A stretch of 64,000 bases of DNA from Rhizobium aethiopicum (GCF_900094625.1 NZ_FMAJ01000006.1:310001-374000); one strand, 5' to 3'; numbered from the stretch's first letter, positions 36,921 through 46,415 are shown. Numbers and translations are program-made. Notes: generated by a model not told the origin, from the sequence alone.

Positions 36921-37730
36921 AGAAGAATGCCGCCACATCCGGCGAAATTTCCTCCATTTCAGAAAGGCACGAACGACGATGGCCGGCGGTATCTTCCTGT
37001 GGTCGCCAACGGTCCCCTGCCTGGCGACCGGCGCGTCTGCATCGATGAGAAACGCGATTAACGTGGCTGGATCCTGGGCCTCAAGGTCGAGCCGGTCATC
37101 CGACAGGTGCAGTCCCTGCTCGCCTTCCATGAAACTTCGGCCATCAACGGCGATCGAGCCACTGAAGACATAGAAGTAGAGATCTCTGCCTTGTTTACGT
37201 GGGAATTCCGCCCGCGCGCCCGCCTCCAGCCGGATGTCGAAGATGTCGACGGCGCTACGGATATAAAACCGCGCGCCCTCCCCTTCCGGGCCGACCAGAT
37301 GTCGCCAGAAATTTGCCGTGGCCGCAGGGATCAGGCCGTATTGGATCTTCGGCTCGAGACCGGCGGTGCGAGGGCGAACAAGGATCTGCAGCATGCGCAG
37401 CGGCGCATCGGAGGCGAGCGTCTCCTCGGAGTGCCAGAAGCCTGTTCCGGCATTCATCACCATCAGATGGTCGCGGTCGATCAGCAGTCGGCCGGTGGCC
37501 TTGTCGTCGTGACGCATCACGCCTTCGGGCACCCAGGAGACGATCTCGTCGTTTCTGTGCTCGTGCATCGCGATCAGCCGGCCGGGATCGAGAAGGGATT
37601 CGACGACCATCGCGAGAGGGCCGTGGCCGTGATCGGTCGGTTTCGGCTTCAACCATCCGGGCATATTGACGTGCGCGACAAAACCTCCAGCATCCCGCAC
37701 CACGAATGTTCGTTCGCCTTTGAGCAGCAT
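36918..37730 (-). CDS. pirin family protein
   Basis: Double-cupin protein of 270 residues. The N-terminal barrel contains HVNMPGWLKPKPTDHGHGPL, HEHRNDEIVSWVPEGVMRH and MNAGTGFWHSEE, where histidines and a glutamate bind iron in pirins; the C-terminal barrel is less conserved. Pirins act as redox-linked cofactors or quercetinases. I start at 37730 because GGAGGA lies six bases upstream. The stop codon lies in the inverted end of the repeat 36565-36920, so the last residues may derive from the insertion. Confidence 0.85.
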   Translation of the reverse strand: MLLKGERTFVVRDAGGFVAHVNMPGWLKPKPTDHGHGPLAMVVESLLDPGRLIAMHEHRNDEIVSWVPEGVMRHDDKATGRLLIDRDHLMVMNAGTGFWHSEETLASDAPLRMLQILVRPRTAGLEPKIQYGLIPAATANFWRHLVGPEGEGARFYIRSAVDIFDIRLEAGARAEFPRKQGRDLYFYVFSGSIAVDGRSFMEGEQGLHLSDDRLDLEAQDPATLIAFLIDADAPVARQGTVGDHRKIPPAIVVRAFLKWRKFRRMWRHSS

Positions 37731-37848
37731 CGCGTCCTCCATGCCTGCCAGGCTGTGACGACACCACGTCTTGCTGAAGATGCCGATGAATGGCCTTACT
37801 GGCAATTCGAAAACATCCGCCGCAATCGATTCGCCGACGGGATCTCCA

Positions 37849-38334
37849 ATGACCATCGACGCCGCACGAAATCCGCATCCGATCTATTTTGCCGGCGCCT
37901 TTGCCACGGGTGGGCTCCTGACTTTCATGGTGCACCTCAATGGCGAGCTGGCACGTTATGGCAATCCGCTGTTCTCCTCTTGGGCCGCTCACGGTACCGG
38001 CATCATCGCAGCCGTCATTCTTCTCCTGGTGATCCACCGGCGAGACACGCCAACGCGGGGCAACACCCCCAAGGCGCCCTTATGGGCCTATTTCGGCGGA
38101 ATATCCGGTGCGGCAACAGTCATTTTGACCTCGACTGCGGTCAATTCGCCGCTCGGCCTCTCCGGCACCTTGGCCCTGGGTTTGGCCGGCCAGGTTGTCT
38201 TCAGCGTCGCGGCCGATAGTTGGGGACTGTTCGGCCTGCCAAAGCGGCGTCCCGATACGCGAGACATCGTTGCGCTCGGCCTGGTCGTCGCCGGCGCGGC
38301 GCTCATCATACTCTTCGGGCGAGGTGCGGCGTGA
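37849..38334 (+). CDS. DMT superfamily small transporter, DUF606 (YdcZ) type, first of pair
   Basis: Inner-membrane protein of 161 residues with about five helices and the DUF606 features GGLLTFMVHLNGELARYGNPLF and FGGISGAATVILTS. DUF606 proteins are half-size members of the drug/metabolite transporter superfamily. The next gene encodes another and overlaps it (GTGA), so they probably form a heterodimer. The start at 37849 begins just upstream of the first helix. It is divergent from the pirin gene, 118 bp away. Confidence 0.85.
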   Translation: MTIDAARNPHPIYFAGAFATGGLLTFMVHLNGELARYGNPLFSSWAAHGTGIIAAVILLLVIHRRDTPTRGNTPKAPLWAYFGGISGAATVILTSTAVNSPLGLSGTLALGLAGQVVFSVAADSWGLFGLPKRRPDTRDIVALGLVVAGAALIILFGRGAA

Positions 38335-38771
38335 CGGTGTTCGTTCTCCTCGCCTGCCTTGGCGGCGTGCTCGTCGGCCTCAGCCGTCAGCTCAATGGGC
38401 GTCTGAGCATCTCCACGACGCCGCTGACCGCATCCTTCTGGAATCACGCCGTAGGGTTCGCCGCACTCACCTGCCTCGGCCTCTTCGTCGGAGGTCTGCT
38501 TCCTCAAGGCGCCGCCGACGCGCCCTGGTATGCCTATCTGGGCGGCCCCATCGGCGTTATCTTTGTGGCCGCCGGCAGTTGGGCAATTGCGCGAATCGGT
38601 GCGGTCAACTCGGCTCTCCTGATCATCGGCGGGCAGATGGTAACGGGGGTGGCGTTTGATTATCTCAGCGCAGTCCCGGCGTCTTTCTGGGCGAACGCCA
38701 GCGGAATTGTTCTCATCGTCGGCGGCATGATGATCAGTCGTGGACGGCGTAAGGTCGACCGTTCGCAATAG
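38331..38771 (+). CDS. DMT superfamily small transporter, DUF606 (YdcZ) type, second of pair
   Basis: 146-residue membrane protein with about five helices (VFVLLACLGGVLVGLSRQLNG at the start, then PWYAYLGGPIGVIFVAAGSW). It begins with GTG at 38331, overlapping the preceding stop codon by four bases, which gives translational coupling and equal amounts of both subunits. Substrate unknown. Confidence 0.85.
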   Translation: MTVFVLLACLGGVLVGLSRQLNGRLSISTTPLTASFWNHAVGFAALTCLGLFVGGLLPQGAADAPWYAYLGGPIGVIFVAAGSWAIARIGAVNSALLIIGGQMVTGVAFDYLSAVPASFWANASGIVLIVGGMMISRGRRKVDRSQ

Positions 38772-38832
38772 CCGGGCACGACATTTGCCAGCAGGCGGGG
38801 ATGGCTCCCCGCCGCCTCAAGCCACGGCATTT

Positions 38833-39720
38833 TCAGCCAAGATATTTCGTAAACCAGTCGACTGTTCGCTGCCAGGCGAGCTTCGCTGCCGCCTGGTCGT
38901 AGCGCGGCGTGGTGTCATTGTGAAAGCCGTGATTGACGTCGGGGTAGATATAGGCCTCGTAGGTTTTTCCCGCCGATTTCAGCGCGGCTTCATAGGCTGG
39001 CCAGCCTTCGTTGACGCCCTTGTCCAGCCCGGCATATTGGAGAAGCAACGGCGCCTTGATCTTCGGCACGTCTTCGGCGCGCGGCTGTCTGCCGTAGAAC
39101 GACACGGCTGCGGCCAGTTCGGGATAGGCGACCGCCGCAGCGTTGGCGACGCCGCCGCCGTAGCAGAAGCCGATGATGCCGACCTTGCCGGTGGTGAGAT
39201 CACTCTTCATCAGGAACTCGACAGCCGCGAAGAAGTCGTTCATCAGCTTTGCCGGATCGACCTTCTGCTGGAGCTCCCGCGCCTTTTCGTCATTGCCGGG
39301 GTAGCCGCCGACCGACGTCAGGCCATCCGGCGCCAAAGCGATGAAACCGGCCTTCGCCACACGCCGCGCCACATCCTCGATATAGGGGTTGAGGCCTCTA
39401 TTCTCGTGAACGACGACCACGCCCGCGACCTTGCCGGCGGCCTTTGCGGGGCGCACGAGATAGCCGCGGACATCTCCGTTTCCGTTGGGAGAGGGATAGG
39501 TGATGTATTCGGCTGATATATCGGGATCGGTGGACTCGACCTGGGTGGCCAGCGCATAATCGGGGCTGAGCGACGCAAGAATGGCGGCTGCCGTGATGCC
39601 ACCGACCGCAAATTTGGCGGCGCGGTCGAGAAACTCGCGCTTGGTGATTTTCCCATGCGCATAATAATCGTAAAGCTCGAGAAGTTCCTGCGGGAAATCC
39701 TTGGCTGTCATACGGGTCAT
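38833..39720 (-). CDS. dienelactone hydrolase family protein
   Basis: Alpha/beta hydrolase of 295 residues. The nucleophile is Cys186 in GFCYGGG, and the C-terminal DVNHGFH holds the catalytic histidine, the Cys-Asp-His set of dienelactone hydrolases. About 60 residues precede the hydrolase domain, with a basic [14 protein letters not shown] followed by a hydrophobic helix ([18 protein letters not shown]), resembling a membrane anchor or export signal, so it may be periplasmic. GGAGGAG precedes the ATG. The true substrate is not evident. Confidence 0.88.
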   Translation of the reverse strand: MTRMTAKDFPQELLELYDYYAHGKITKREFLDRAAKFAVGGITAAAILASLSPDYALATQVESTDPDISAEYITYPSPNGNGDVRGYLVRPAKAAGKVAGVVVVHENRGLNPYIEDVARRVAKAGFIALAPDGLTSVGGYPGNDEKARELQQKVDPAKLMNDFFAAVEFLMKSDLTTGKVGIIGFCYGGGVANAAAVAYPELAAAVSFYGRQPRAEDVPKIKAPLLLQYAGLDKGVNEGWPAYEAALKSAGKTYEAYIYPDVNHGFHNDTTPRYDQAAAKLAWQRTVDWFTKYLG

Positions 39721-40030
39721 GATTGCTCCTCCTTGCCTCGGGTTTCCTCCATCCTACACACCCAAGCTCGCCCCCATTTTCAACATTTCGCGAGTTTTGC
39801 GTGAGCTTTCCTGCGCGACTGCCGTCGGCAGCGAATCAAGTCCGTCTTCGCGTTCCTGCTTCGCGGGTGCGGGCTTTGCATCGGGTGCTAGTTCCGGTTG
39901 CAGCGCTCAATCGGCGTTCCCCGCTGGCTTATGAAAATCAATTTCATACTGGCGTGTTGCGGCCCGTTTTCTATTGACGCCTCTCGATTTTTGTCCCAAC
40001 TTAAAGAAAATAAATTACTTAATTGGGAAC
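39721..40030. other. 310-bp divergent intergenic region
   Basis: Lies between the dienelactone hydrolase and the oxidoreductase-transporter operon and must hold both promoters. The 60 bases before the oxidoreductase start are AT-rich (AAATAAATTACTTAATT), as expected for a promoter, but I cannot assign a -35/-10 pair with confidence. Confidence 0.5.
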
Positions 40031-41197
40031 ATGATCGGCATGAAAGTAGGAATCATCGGGCTCGGATTCCGGCTGGGTTATCTCGGCTATGTCTTCAAGG
40101 CGATCGACGACAGCTTCGACATCGTAGGCTATGTGGATCCGGAACCGGCCGGGCTTCCCGGATTGACGGAAAAGGGAATTTCTGTCGGCAAGGCCTATGG
40201 TTCGCCGGAAGAGCTCCTCGCCTCCGAAAAGCTCGATCTGCTGATGATCGGCTCCCCCAATCACCTGCATCTCGATCATATCCGGCTCGGGCTCCAGGCT
40301 GGTCTCAAGGTCTTCTGCGAAAAGCCGATCGTCACGACCATCGCAGAGAGCATCGAGCTTGCGCATCTGATGGCGAAGTTCGGCCATGAGCGGCTGATGG
40401 TCGGCCTCGTGCTGCGCTATTCTCCTCTTTATAAAGATCTGCGCGCCATCCAGGCCGAGGGCAAGCTCGGCCAGATCGTGTCGATCGAAGCTTCCGAACA
40501 TATCGAGCCCTATCACGGCGCCTTCTTCATGCGCGACTGGCGCCGCTACGAGCGCTATTCGGGCAGCTTCATGCTGGAGAAATGCTGCCACGATCTCGAC
40601 CTTTATAATGGCGTCGTCGGCGCGCGGCCCGAGCGCGTCGCCAGTTTCGGCGGCCGCAAGAGCTTTACTCCGGCCAACGATCCAGCGCGCGAGGGCATCA
40701 ACGATCTCGAGCTTTTCCATCGCAAGCCGAGCGGCTGGATGGGATCGGACAAGGTCTTCGACAGCGATGCCGACATCATCGACTATCAGGTGGCGATCGT
40801 CGAATATGCCAATGGCGTCGGCATGAACTTCCACACCAATCTGAACGTACCCGACCAGTTCCGCCGTTTTGCCATCATGGGTTCGCGCGGCATGGCCGAA
40901 GGCGATTTCGTTCGCGGCTATCTCAACGTCCACGAACAGCTGACCGGCCAAAAAGTGGTCGAGAACACATATGCCGCCACCGAACTCTCCCAGCATTACG
41001 GCGCCGACGAACAGATGGCGAGCGATCTGCTCGAAAGCGTGCGCACCGGGCTCGAGCTTCCCGTTTCCACCCTGAATGCGCTGGAAGCCGGCATTCTGGC
41101 GCTGGCAATGGACGAAGCAAGGATGAAGAAATCAGTCGTCGACCTGCGTCCCGTCTGGGACCGCTTCGACGAGGCCCTTCACGCCAGAGCGGCTTGA
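40031..41197 (+). CDS. Gfo/Idh/MocA family NAD(P)-dependent oxidoreductase
   Basis: Oxidoreductase of 388 residues. The Rossmann loop VGIIGLGFRLGYLG is at the N terminus and FCEKPIVTTIAES contains the conserved EKP motif; the C-terminal alpha/beta domain follows. Members oxidise or epimerise sugars and inositols. The start is ATG 40031 or 40040; the usual GxGxxG is slightly changed (GLGFRLG). It heads an operon with a complete CUT1 sugar transporter, so it probably acts first on the imported sugar or sugar acid. Confidence 0.9.
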   Translation: MIGMKVGIIGLGFRLGYLGYVFKAIDDSFDIVGYVDPEPAGLPGLTEKGISVGKAYGSPEELLASEKLDLLMIGSPNHLHLDHIRLGLQAGLKVFCEKPIVTTIAESIELAHLMAKFGHERLMVGLVLRYSPLYKDLRAIQAEGKLGQIVSIEASEHIEPYHGAFFMRDWRRYERYSGSFMLEKCCHDLDLYNGVVGARPERVASFGGRKSFTPANDPAREGINDLELFHRKPSGWMGSDKVFDSDADIIDYQVAIVEYANGVGMNFHTNLNVPDQFRRFAIMGSRGMAEGDFVRGYLNVHEQLTGQKVVENTYAATELSQHYGADEQMASDLLESVRTGLELPVSTLNALEAGILALAMDEARMKKSVVDLRPVWDRFDEALHARAA

Positions 41198-41210
41198 GGA
41201 AGGCGGCAAG

Positions 41211-42095
41211 ATGAGTGTCCAAAGAAGCGCCTTCATCTTCGCCTGGATCCTCCTCCTTCCGGCCGTTCTGTATGTTCTCGCAATCGTCGCCTATCCGCTG
41301 GTCGATACGTTCATTCTCTCCTTCACCGATGCGTCGCTGAGAAAGACCACCAATTGGGTCGGCTGGGTCAATTACGACAAGATCTTCAATGAGCGCTTTG
41401 CCGAAGTCATCATTCGCACCTTCGTCTGGACCTTCTTCTCCGTCGCCCTGAAAATGCTGATCGGCACCTTCGGCGCATGCATGCTGAATGCCGCCGTGCC
41501 CGGTCGCTCGCTGTTCCGGCTTTTGACCATGCCGCCATGGATCGTGCCGATGGCGATCGGCATTTTCATGTGGGGCTGGATGTATAATGGCCAGTTCGGG
41601 ATGATATCGGGCCTGTTGCAACGCTTCGGCCTCGTCGACGGCCCGGTTGCATTCCTCGCCTATGGAAGTACCGCCTTCTGGGCGACGATCATCACCGACG
41701 TGTGGATCGGCGTGCCGCTGGTGACGATCTATTTCCTGGCGGCGATCCAGTCCATTCCGAAGGATCTCTACGAAGCCGCCTGGACCGACGGCGCCGGCCG
41801 CTGGTATCGTTTCCGCCGCATCACCCTGCCGCTGATGGTGCCCGCCATCATCACCATGTCGATGCTGTCACTGATCGCCACCTTCAATTCGTTCGACATT
41901 ATCTGGATCCTGACGCAGGGCGGGCCGAGCGGCGAGACGACGACGATGATCATCGACACCTATCAGACCGCGATCGGTTCGAAGAAATACGGGGAAGGTG
42001 CGGCGCGCGCCGTCTTGATCTGCATCTTCCTGTCGCTGTTTTGCTTCCTCTATTTCCGTGTCACCCGCCGCCTCAATCCGGAGAAGCGCGCATGA
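41211..42095 (+). CDS. sugar ABC transporter permease, MalF-like
   Basis: Inner-membrane permease of 294 residues and six helices; IQSIPKDLYEAAWTDGAGRWYRFRRITLPLM (about 182-211) is the EAA loop. GGAAGG precedes the ATG, 13 bp after the oxidoreductase stop. It overlaps the MalG-like gene by four bases (ATGA). Confidence 0.94.
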   Translation: MSVQRSAFIFAWILLLPAVLYVLAIVAYPLVDTFILSFTDASLRKTTNWVGWVNYDKIFNERFAEVIIRTFVWTFFSVALKMLIGTFGACMLNAAVPGRSLFRLLTMPPWIVPMAIGIFMWGWMYNGQFGMISGLLQRFGLVDGPVAFLAYGSTAFWATIITDVWIGVPLVTIYFLAAIQSIPKDLYEAAWTDGAGRWYRFRRITLPLMVPAIITMSMLSLIATFNSFDIIWILTQGGPSGETTTMIIDTYQTAIGSKKYGEGAARAVLICIFLSLFCFLYFRVTRRLNPEKRA

Positions 42096-42949
42096 GCAGC
42101 CCCGCCATGATCGACCGTTACCGCTGGTGGGAGATCATCTTGATCTATTGCGGCATCGCCGTGTTTCTCTTCTTCGTGCTGGCGCCGTTCTTCGAAGGTT
42201 TCCTGGTGTCGCTGAAACCGCTCAGCCAGCTCTTCTCCTCGCCCTACCGTTTCTGGCCGGAGAACGGCTCGCTCGAAGCCTACCGGACGATGTGGATCAG
42301 TGTGCCGGGTTTTGCCCGCTATATCTTCAACTCGTTCTTCATCTCGACCGTCGTCACGCTGATCGTGCTCTGCCTCGTCATTCCGGCGGCTTACGCTTTC
42401 GCGAAGTTCGAATTCAAGGGCATGGGCATTCTGCTCGGCGCCTTCCTGACGGTGAACATGTTTTCCGGCGCGGTGCTCTTGATTCCGCTCTTCCGCTTGA
42501 TGCGCAGCATGGGCGTCCTCAACACCTATCTCGCCATGATCGTGCCCGGCGTCGCCTTCCTGATCCCGTCGGCGATCTGGCTGCTGCGGACCTATATGAT
42601 CCGTATTCCGCAGGAACTGAACGAAGCGGCCTATATGGATGGCGCCAGCCATTTCTACACGCTTCGCCGCGTCATCCTGCCCATTGCGATGCCGGGAATT
42701 ATCGTCGTCGCCATCACCACCTTCATCGGCGCTTACGCCCAGCAATTCATCTTCGCGCTGACCTTCAACTCGAAGACCGAATACATGCCCCTGCCGGTCG
42801 GGCTCTTTGCTTACTTCGGCAAGCAGGAGGTCATCTGGAACGAACTGATGGCGGCCTCCTTCGTCGGCATCGCGCCGGCAATGGTCGTCATCTTTTTCCT
42901 TCAGCGTTATCTCGTCGGCGGTCTGACCGCCGGTGCGGTGAAACAATAA
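42092..42949 (+). CDS. sugar ABC transporter permease, MalG-like
   Basis: Partner permease of 285 residues starting at the overlapping ATG at 42092 (MSSPAMIDRYRWW). The EAA loop RIPQELNEAAYMDGASHFYTLRRVILP and the ending FLQRYLVGGLTAGAVKQ are typical for MalG. The longer open frame upstream on this strand is a shadow of the MalF-like gene. Confidence 0.94.
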   Translation: MSSPAMIDRYRWWEIILIYCGIAVFLFFVLAPFFEGFLVSLKPLSQLFSSPYRFWPENGSLEAYRTMWISVPGFARYIFNSFFISTVVTLIVLCLVIPAAYAFAKFEFKGMGILLGAFLTVNMFSGAVLLIPLFRLMRSMGVLNTYLAMIVPGVAFLIPSAIWLLRTYMIRIPQELNEAAYMDGASHFYTLRRVILPIAMPGIIVVAITTFIGAYAQQFIFALTFNSKTEYMPLPVGLFAYFGKQEVIWNELMAASFVGIAPAMVVIFFLQRYLVGGLTAGAVKQ

Positions 42950-42994
42950 GAGCAAAACGAGTGAACAGCTAACAACCACAATGGGAGTCACGAC

Positions 42995-44227
42995 GTGAGC
43001 ATAACAATCAAGACAGGCCTTATGGCGCTCGCCCTGCTCGGTTCGACGGCATTGACCGCGGTCACTGCCCATGCGGCCGACAAGGAAATCAGCTGGATCT
43101 ATTGCGGCGACACGATCGACCCGATCCACACCAAATACATCAAGCAGTGGGAAGAAAAGAACGCGGGCTGGAAGATCACGCCCGAAGTCGTCGGCTGGGC
43201 GCAGTGCCAGGACAAAGCAACGACGCTCGCCGCCGCCGGCACGCCTGTTGCAATGGCCTATGTCGGCTCGCGCACGCTCAAGGAATTCGCGCAGAACGAC
43301 CTCATCGTTCCGGTACCGATGACGGACGATGAAAAGAAGAGCTACTATCCTAATATCGTCGACACGGTAACCTTCGAGGGTAACCAGTGGGGCGTGCCGA
43401 TCGCCTTCTCCACCAAGGCGCTCTACTGGAACAAGGACCTCTTCAAGCAGGCCGGCCTCGATCCCGAGAAGCCGCCGAAGACCTGGGCCGAAGAGATCGA
43501 GATGGCCAAGACCATCAAGGAAAAGACCGGCATTCCCGGCTTCGGTCTCGTCGCCAAGACTTTCGACAACACGATGCACCAGTTCATGCATTGGGTTTAC
43601 ACCAACAACGGCAAGGTGATCGATGCCGAAGGCAACGTCACGCTCGACAGCCCGCAGATTCTCGCCGCGCTCAAGGCCTACAAGGATATCGTCCCCTACT
43701 CCGAGGAAGGCCCGACGGCCTATGAGCAGAACGAAGTCCGCGCCATCTTCCTGGACGGCAAGGTCGCCATGATTCAGGCCGGCTCGGGTGCGGCCGACCG
43801 TCTGAAGGCTACGAAGATCAGCTGGGGCATCACGACGCTGCCGCTCGGTCCCGACGCCAAAGGCCCCGGCACGCTGCTAATCACCGACAGCCTGGCGATC
43901 TTCAAGGGGTCGGGGGTCGAGGACAAGGCGACTGAGTTCGCCAAGTTCATCACCTCGCCGGAGGTTCAGTCGGAATATGAACTGCAGGGCGGCGCCGGCC
44001 TCACGCCGCTGCGTCCCTCCCCCAAGGTCGATGAGTTCGTCGCCAAGGATCCGCATTGGAAGCCTTTGATCGAAGGCATCAACTACGGCGGTCCTGAGCC
44101 ACTCTTCACCGACTACAAGGGCTTCCAGAACTCGATGATCGAGATGATCCAGTCCGTCGTGACGGGCAAGGCCGAGCCGGAAGCCGCGCTGAAGAAGGCT
44201 GCCGGCGAAATCGAGGCCTTCAAGTAA
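42995..44227 (+). CDS. sugar ABC transporter substrate-binding protein, family 1
   Basis: Periplasmic receptor of 410 residues with a signal peptide (LMALALLGSTALTAVTAHAA). It starts with GTG at 42995, with GGGAG seven bases before. The mature part shows SBP_bac_1 segments such as YVGSRTLKEFAQNDLIVPV and WGVPIAFSTKALYWNKDLF. It is located after the permeases, unlike the order in the fructan locus. Ligand unknown. Confidence 0.93.
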   Translation: MSITIKTGLMALALLGSTALTAVTAHAADKEISWIYCGDTIDPIHTKYIKQWEEKNAGWKITPEVVGWAQCQDKATTLAAAGTPVAMAYVGSRTLKEFAQNDLIVPVPMTDDEKKSYYPNIVDTVTFEGNQWGVPIAFSTKALYWNKDLFKQAGLDPEKPPKTWAEEIEMAKTIKEKTGIPGFGLVAKTFDNTMHQFMHWVYTNNGKVIDAEGNVTLDSPQILAALKAYKDIVPYSEEGPTAYEQNEVRAIFLDGKVAMIQAGSGAADRLKATKISWGITTLPLGPDAKGPGTLLITDSLAIFKGSGVEDKATEFAKFITSPEVQSEYELQGGAGLTPLRPSPKVDEFVAKDPHWKPLIEGINYGGPEPLFTDYKGFQNSMIEMIQSVVTGKAEPEAALKKAAGEIEAFK

Positions 44228-44321
44228 GCCTGCTTCAACCGCCTTGGGATCGCGGAGCGACAATCCGCGATCCCTCTCCTTATGATGAACGTGCGACGAA
44301 GGCCGCCGCGGAGACAGATTT

Positions 44322-45455
44322 TTGGGACAGCTTCTTCTCAACAAAGTCCAGAAGTTCTATGGCGACTACGAAGTTCTGAAGGGCGTGCAGCTCGAGGTGG
44401 GGAATGGCGAGTTCGTCGTCTTCGTCGGCCCGTCCGGCTGCGGCAAGTCCACGCTCCTGCGCATGATCGCCGGTCTCGACGCAACGACCGCGGGCGATAT
44501 CGTCATCGACGGCATCAGGGTCAACGACCTGCCGCCGGTCAAGCGCGGCATCGCCATGGTGTTCCAGTCCTACGCGCTCTATCCGCATATGACGGTTTTC
44601 GAGAACATCGCCTTCCCGCTTCGCGTCGAGAAGATGGAGGAGGCAAAGCTCAAGGCCAAGGTCGAAAATGCCGCCCGCATCCTGCATCTCGAGCAGCGGC
44701 TGCAGCAGAAACCCGGCATGCTTTCCGGCGGTCAGCGCCAGCGCGTCGCGATCGGCCGCGCCATCGTGCGCGAACCGAAGATATTCCTGTTCGACGAACC
44801 GCTGTCCAACCTCGACGCGGCGCTGCGTGCCGACATGCGGATCGAGCTTGCCAAGCTGCACAGGGCGTTGAAGGCGACCATGATCTATGTGACGCACGAC
44901 CAGGTCGAGGCCATGACGATGGCCGATCGCATCGTCGTGCTCGACGCCGGCAACATCTCGCAGACCGGCGCGCCACTGGAGCTCTACCACAAACCGGCAA
45001 ACAAGTTCGTCGCCGGCTTCATCGGCAATCCCAAGATGAATTTCCTGCCGGTAACCTGCAAGGGCGTCAGCGCCGCCGGCGTCGAGGTGGATTATCAAGG
45101 CCAGACAGCCCTCCTGCCGGTGACGCCGCGCGACGGCATATCAGGCAACACGCTGACGCTCGGCATCCGCCCGGAGCATATTCAGCTGAACGGCGGCGAT
45201 ATCGTCTTTACCGTGACGCCGACGGTCATCGAGCGCCTCGGGGCCAACACGGTCGCTTACGCCTCGCTCAATGGCGAGGCCGAAAATTTCTGCGCCATGC
45301 TGCCCGGCAGCGTCGGCATTCGTGCGGACGCACCTGTATCGACCGGCATCAATGCCGCCGATTGCCACCTCTTCGACGAGGCAGGTGTTGCCTTCGAGCG
45401 GCGGGTGGAACTGACCGAAATCGATTTGAACGTGATCAACCCGACGGCGGCTTGA
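44322..45455 (+). CDS. sugar ABC transporter ATP-binding protein, MalK/UgpC family
   Basis: ATPase for the 40031-44227 operon, 377 residues. Walker [10 protein letters not shown] at 36-44, [19 protein letters not shown] and [11 protein letters not shown] are intact; the C-terminal domain includes LGIRPEHI. The start is TTG at 44322 with GGAG eight bases upstream. A decayed copy of its middle part lies at 48960-49095. Confidence 0.95.
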   Translation: MGQLLLNKVQKFYGDYEVLKGVQLEVGNGEFVVFVGPSGCGKSTLLRMIAGLDATTAGDIVIDGIRVNDLPPVKRGIAMVFQSYALYPHMTVFENIAFPLRVEKMEEAKLKAKVENAARILHLEQRLQQKPGMLSGGQRQRVAIGRAIVREPKIFLFDEPLSNLDAALRADMRIELAKLHRALKATMIYVTHDQVEAMTMADRIVVLDAGNISQTGAPLELYHKPANKFVAGFIGNPKMNFLPVTCKGVSAAGVEVDYQGQTALLPVTPRDGISGNTLTLGIRPEHIQLNGGDIVFTVTPTVIERLGANTVAYASLNGEAENFCAMLPGSVGIRADAPVSTGINAADCHLFDEAGVAFERRVELTEIDLNVINPTAA

Positions 45456-45474
45456 ACCGACTGGCTCGTGCTAG

Positions 45475-45494
45475 GGATCGGGTCCTTGCCCGAT
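45475..45494 (+). terminator. possible hairpin terminator after malK-like gene
   Basis: GATCGGG (45475-45481) and CCCGATC (45488-45494) form a seven-pair stem with a six-base loop between two convergent genes. No U-tract is present, so the call is tentative. Confidence 0.35.
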
Positions 45495-45498
45495 CGGT

Positions 45499-46002
45499 CT
45501 ACTCGCCCTTGCCGGATAGCAAGTCGTCGAGCTGTTTCAACTGCTCCGGCAATGCGGCCGCTGAGCCCTGCAGTGCTTCCTCAAGCGCCTCCTTGGACGC
45601 GTAGACCTCGTGGAAAACCAGAAGTGTCCTGCCGCCCTGGTCCTCGAAGGTCACGGTCGTGACCGCGCCCTCTTCGCCCTCGTCATTGGTCCAGACGATG
45701 CGCTCGTTCGGCACCACCTCGAGGTACTTGCCATAGAAGGCCATCGTGTCCGAACCGCCGGCGCCGAATTCCAGCCGATATTTGCCGCCGGTACGGACGT
45801 CCATATCGCACGATACGAGCGAAATTCCGGGTACTGATTTCGGCACCCACCAGCGCCGGAACAGCTCGGGCTGGCTCCACGCTCTGTAAACCGTGCTCGG
45901 CGGCGCATCGAATGTCCGCGTTACGACGAGTTCGCGATCCCCTTTGCGCTCGACCGACGTGCGGTTCTGCGCACCACCTGCACCGTCAACTTGCTCAGTC
46001 AT
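45499..46002 (-). CDS. SRPBCC family protein (AHSA1-like)
   Basis: 167-residue START/Bet v 1-like ligand-binding protein. The opening VTRTFDAPPSTVYRAWSQPELFRRWW is the hallmark of the AHSA1-like group in bacteria; WTNDEGEEGAVTTVTFED follows. It starts within the end of the ArsR-type gene (eight-base overlap) with GGAGGG upstream. ArsR-SRPBCC pairs are common, but their substrates are mostly unknown. Confidence 0.88.
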   Translation of the reverse strand: MTEQVDGAGGAQNRTSVERKGDRELVVTRTFDAPPSTVYRAWSQPELFRRWWVPKSVPGISLVSCDMDVRTGGKYRLEFGAGGSDTMAFYGKYLEVVPNERIVWTNDEGEEGAVTTVTFEDQGGRTLLVFHEVYASKEALEEALQGSAAALPEQLKQLDDLLSGKGE

Positions 46003-46342
46003 CGCTTCCCTCCCGTTTCATTTCACTGATGATTTCGTCCAATGCTTCGAAGCGGGCCTCGAAGAGCTTGCGATGCGCCTCGATCCATTCGGCCTCCGCC
46101 TTGAGGCCGCGTTTCCCGAGCTTGCAGGTTCTCACCCGTCCGACCTTCTGCGTGACGACGAGCCCGGCCCGCTCGAGAACCTGGACGTGCTTCTTCATGC
46201 CAGTCAGCGTCATCTGGAACTGATCCGCGAGACTGGTGATCGACGCGTCCCCTCGCCCAAGCTGATCGATGATCCCCCGGCGCGTCGCATCTGACAGCGC
46301 CGCAAACGAGAGATCGAGGGGAGGATTTAAATACTGAACCAT
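45995..46342 (-). CDS. ArsR family winged-helix regulator
   Basis: 115-residue regulator. SFAALSDATRRGIIDQLGRGDASITSLADQF and MTLTGMKKHVQVLERAGLV form the winged helix. No metal-binding cysteine motif is visible, so it is of the non-metal ArsR type that pairs with SRPBCC proteins. The ATG at 46342 lies inside an 18-bp palindrome and has no clear ribosome site, suggesting autoregulation and perhaps a leaderless message. Confidence 0.88.
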   Translation of the reverse strand: MVQYLNPPLDLSFAALSDATRRGIIDQLGRGDASITSLADQFQMTLTGMKKHVQVLERAGLVVTQKVGRVRTCKLGKRGLKAEAEWIEAHRKLFEARFEALDEIISEMKREGSDD

Positions 46343-46351
46343 CTGGTTCAG
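46334..46351. promoter_or_regulatory. palindromic operator overlapping the ArsR-type start codon
   Basis: CTGAACCATCTGGTTCAG is an 18-bp palindrome with only the two central bases unpaired. It covers the start codon of the ArsR-type gene, so a bound dimer would block its own transcription. ArsR regulators typically bind such 12-2-12-like or shorter symmetric sites near their own promoters. Confidence 0.65.
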
Positions 46352-46415
46352 TTTATAACCCGCTCGCGCAGGAAGCGCAAGCGTTCCCGTTGACGACCCG
46401 AGGCCCAATGGCCGG

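Noticed and set aside
36580..36957. 125-codon frame spanning the MITE-like element
   Set aside because: Its sequence derives from the inverted repeats; the same peptide start appears from both ends because of the palindromy.
39974..40030. Longer start for the Gfo/Idh/MocA protein at 39974
   Set aside because: The extra residues precede the Rossmann fold, fall in AT-rich promoter-like DNA and have no ribosome site.
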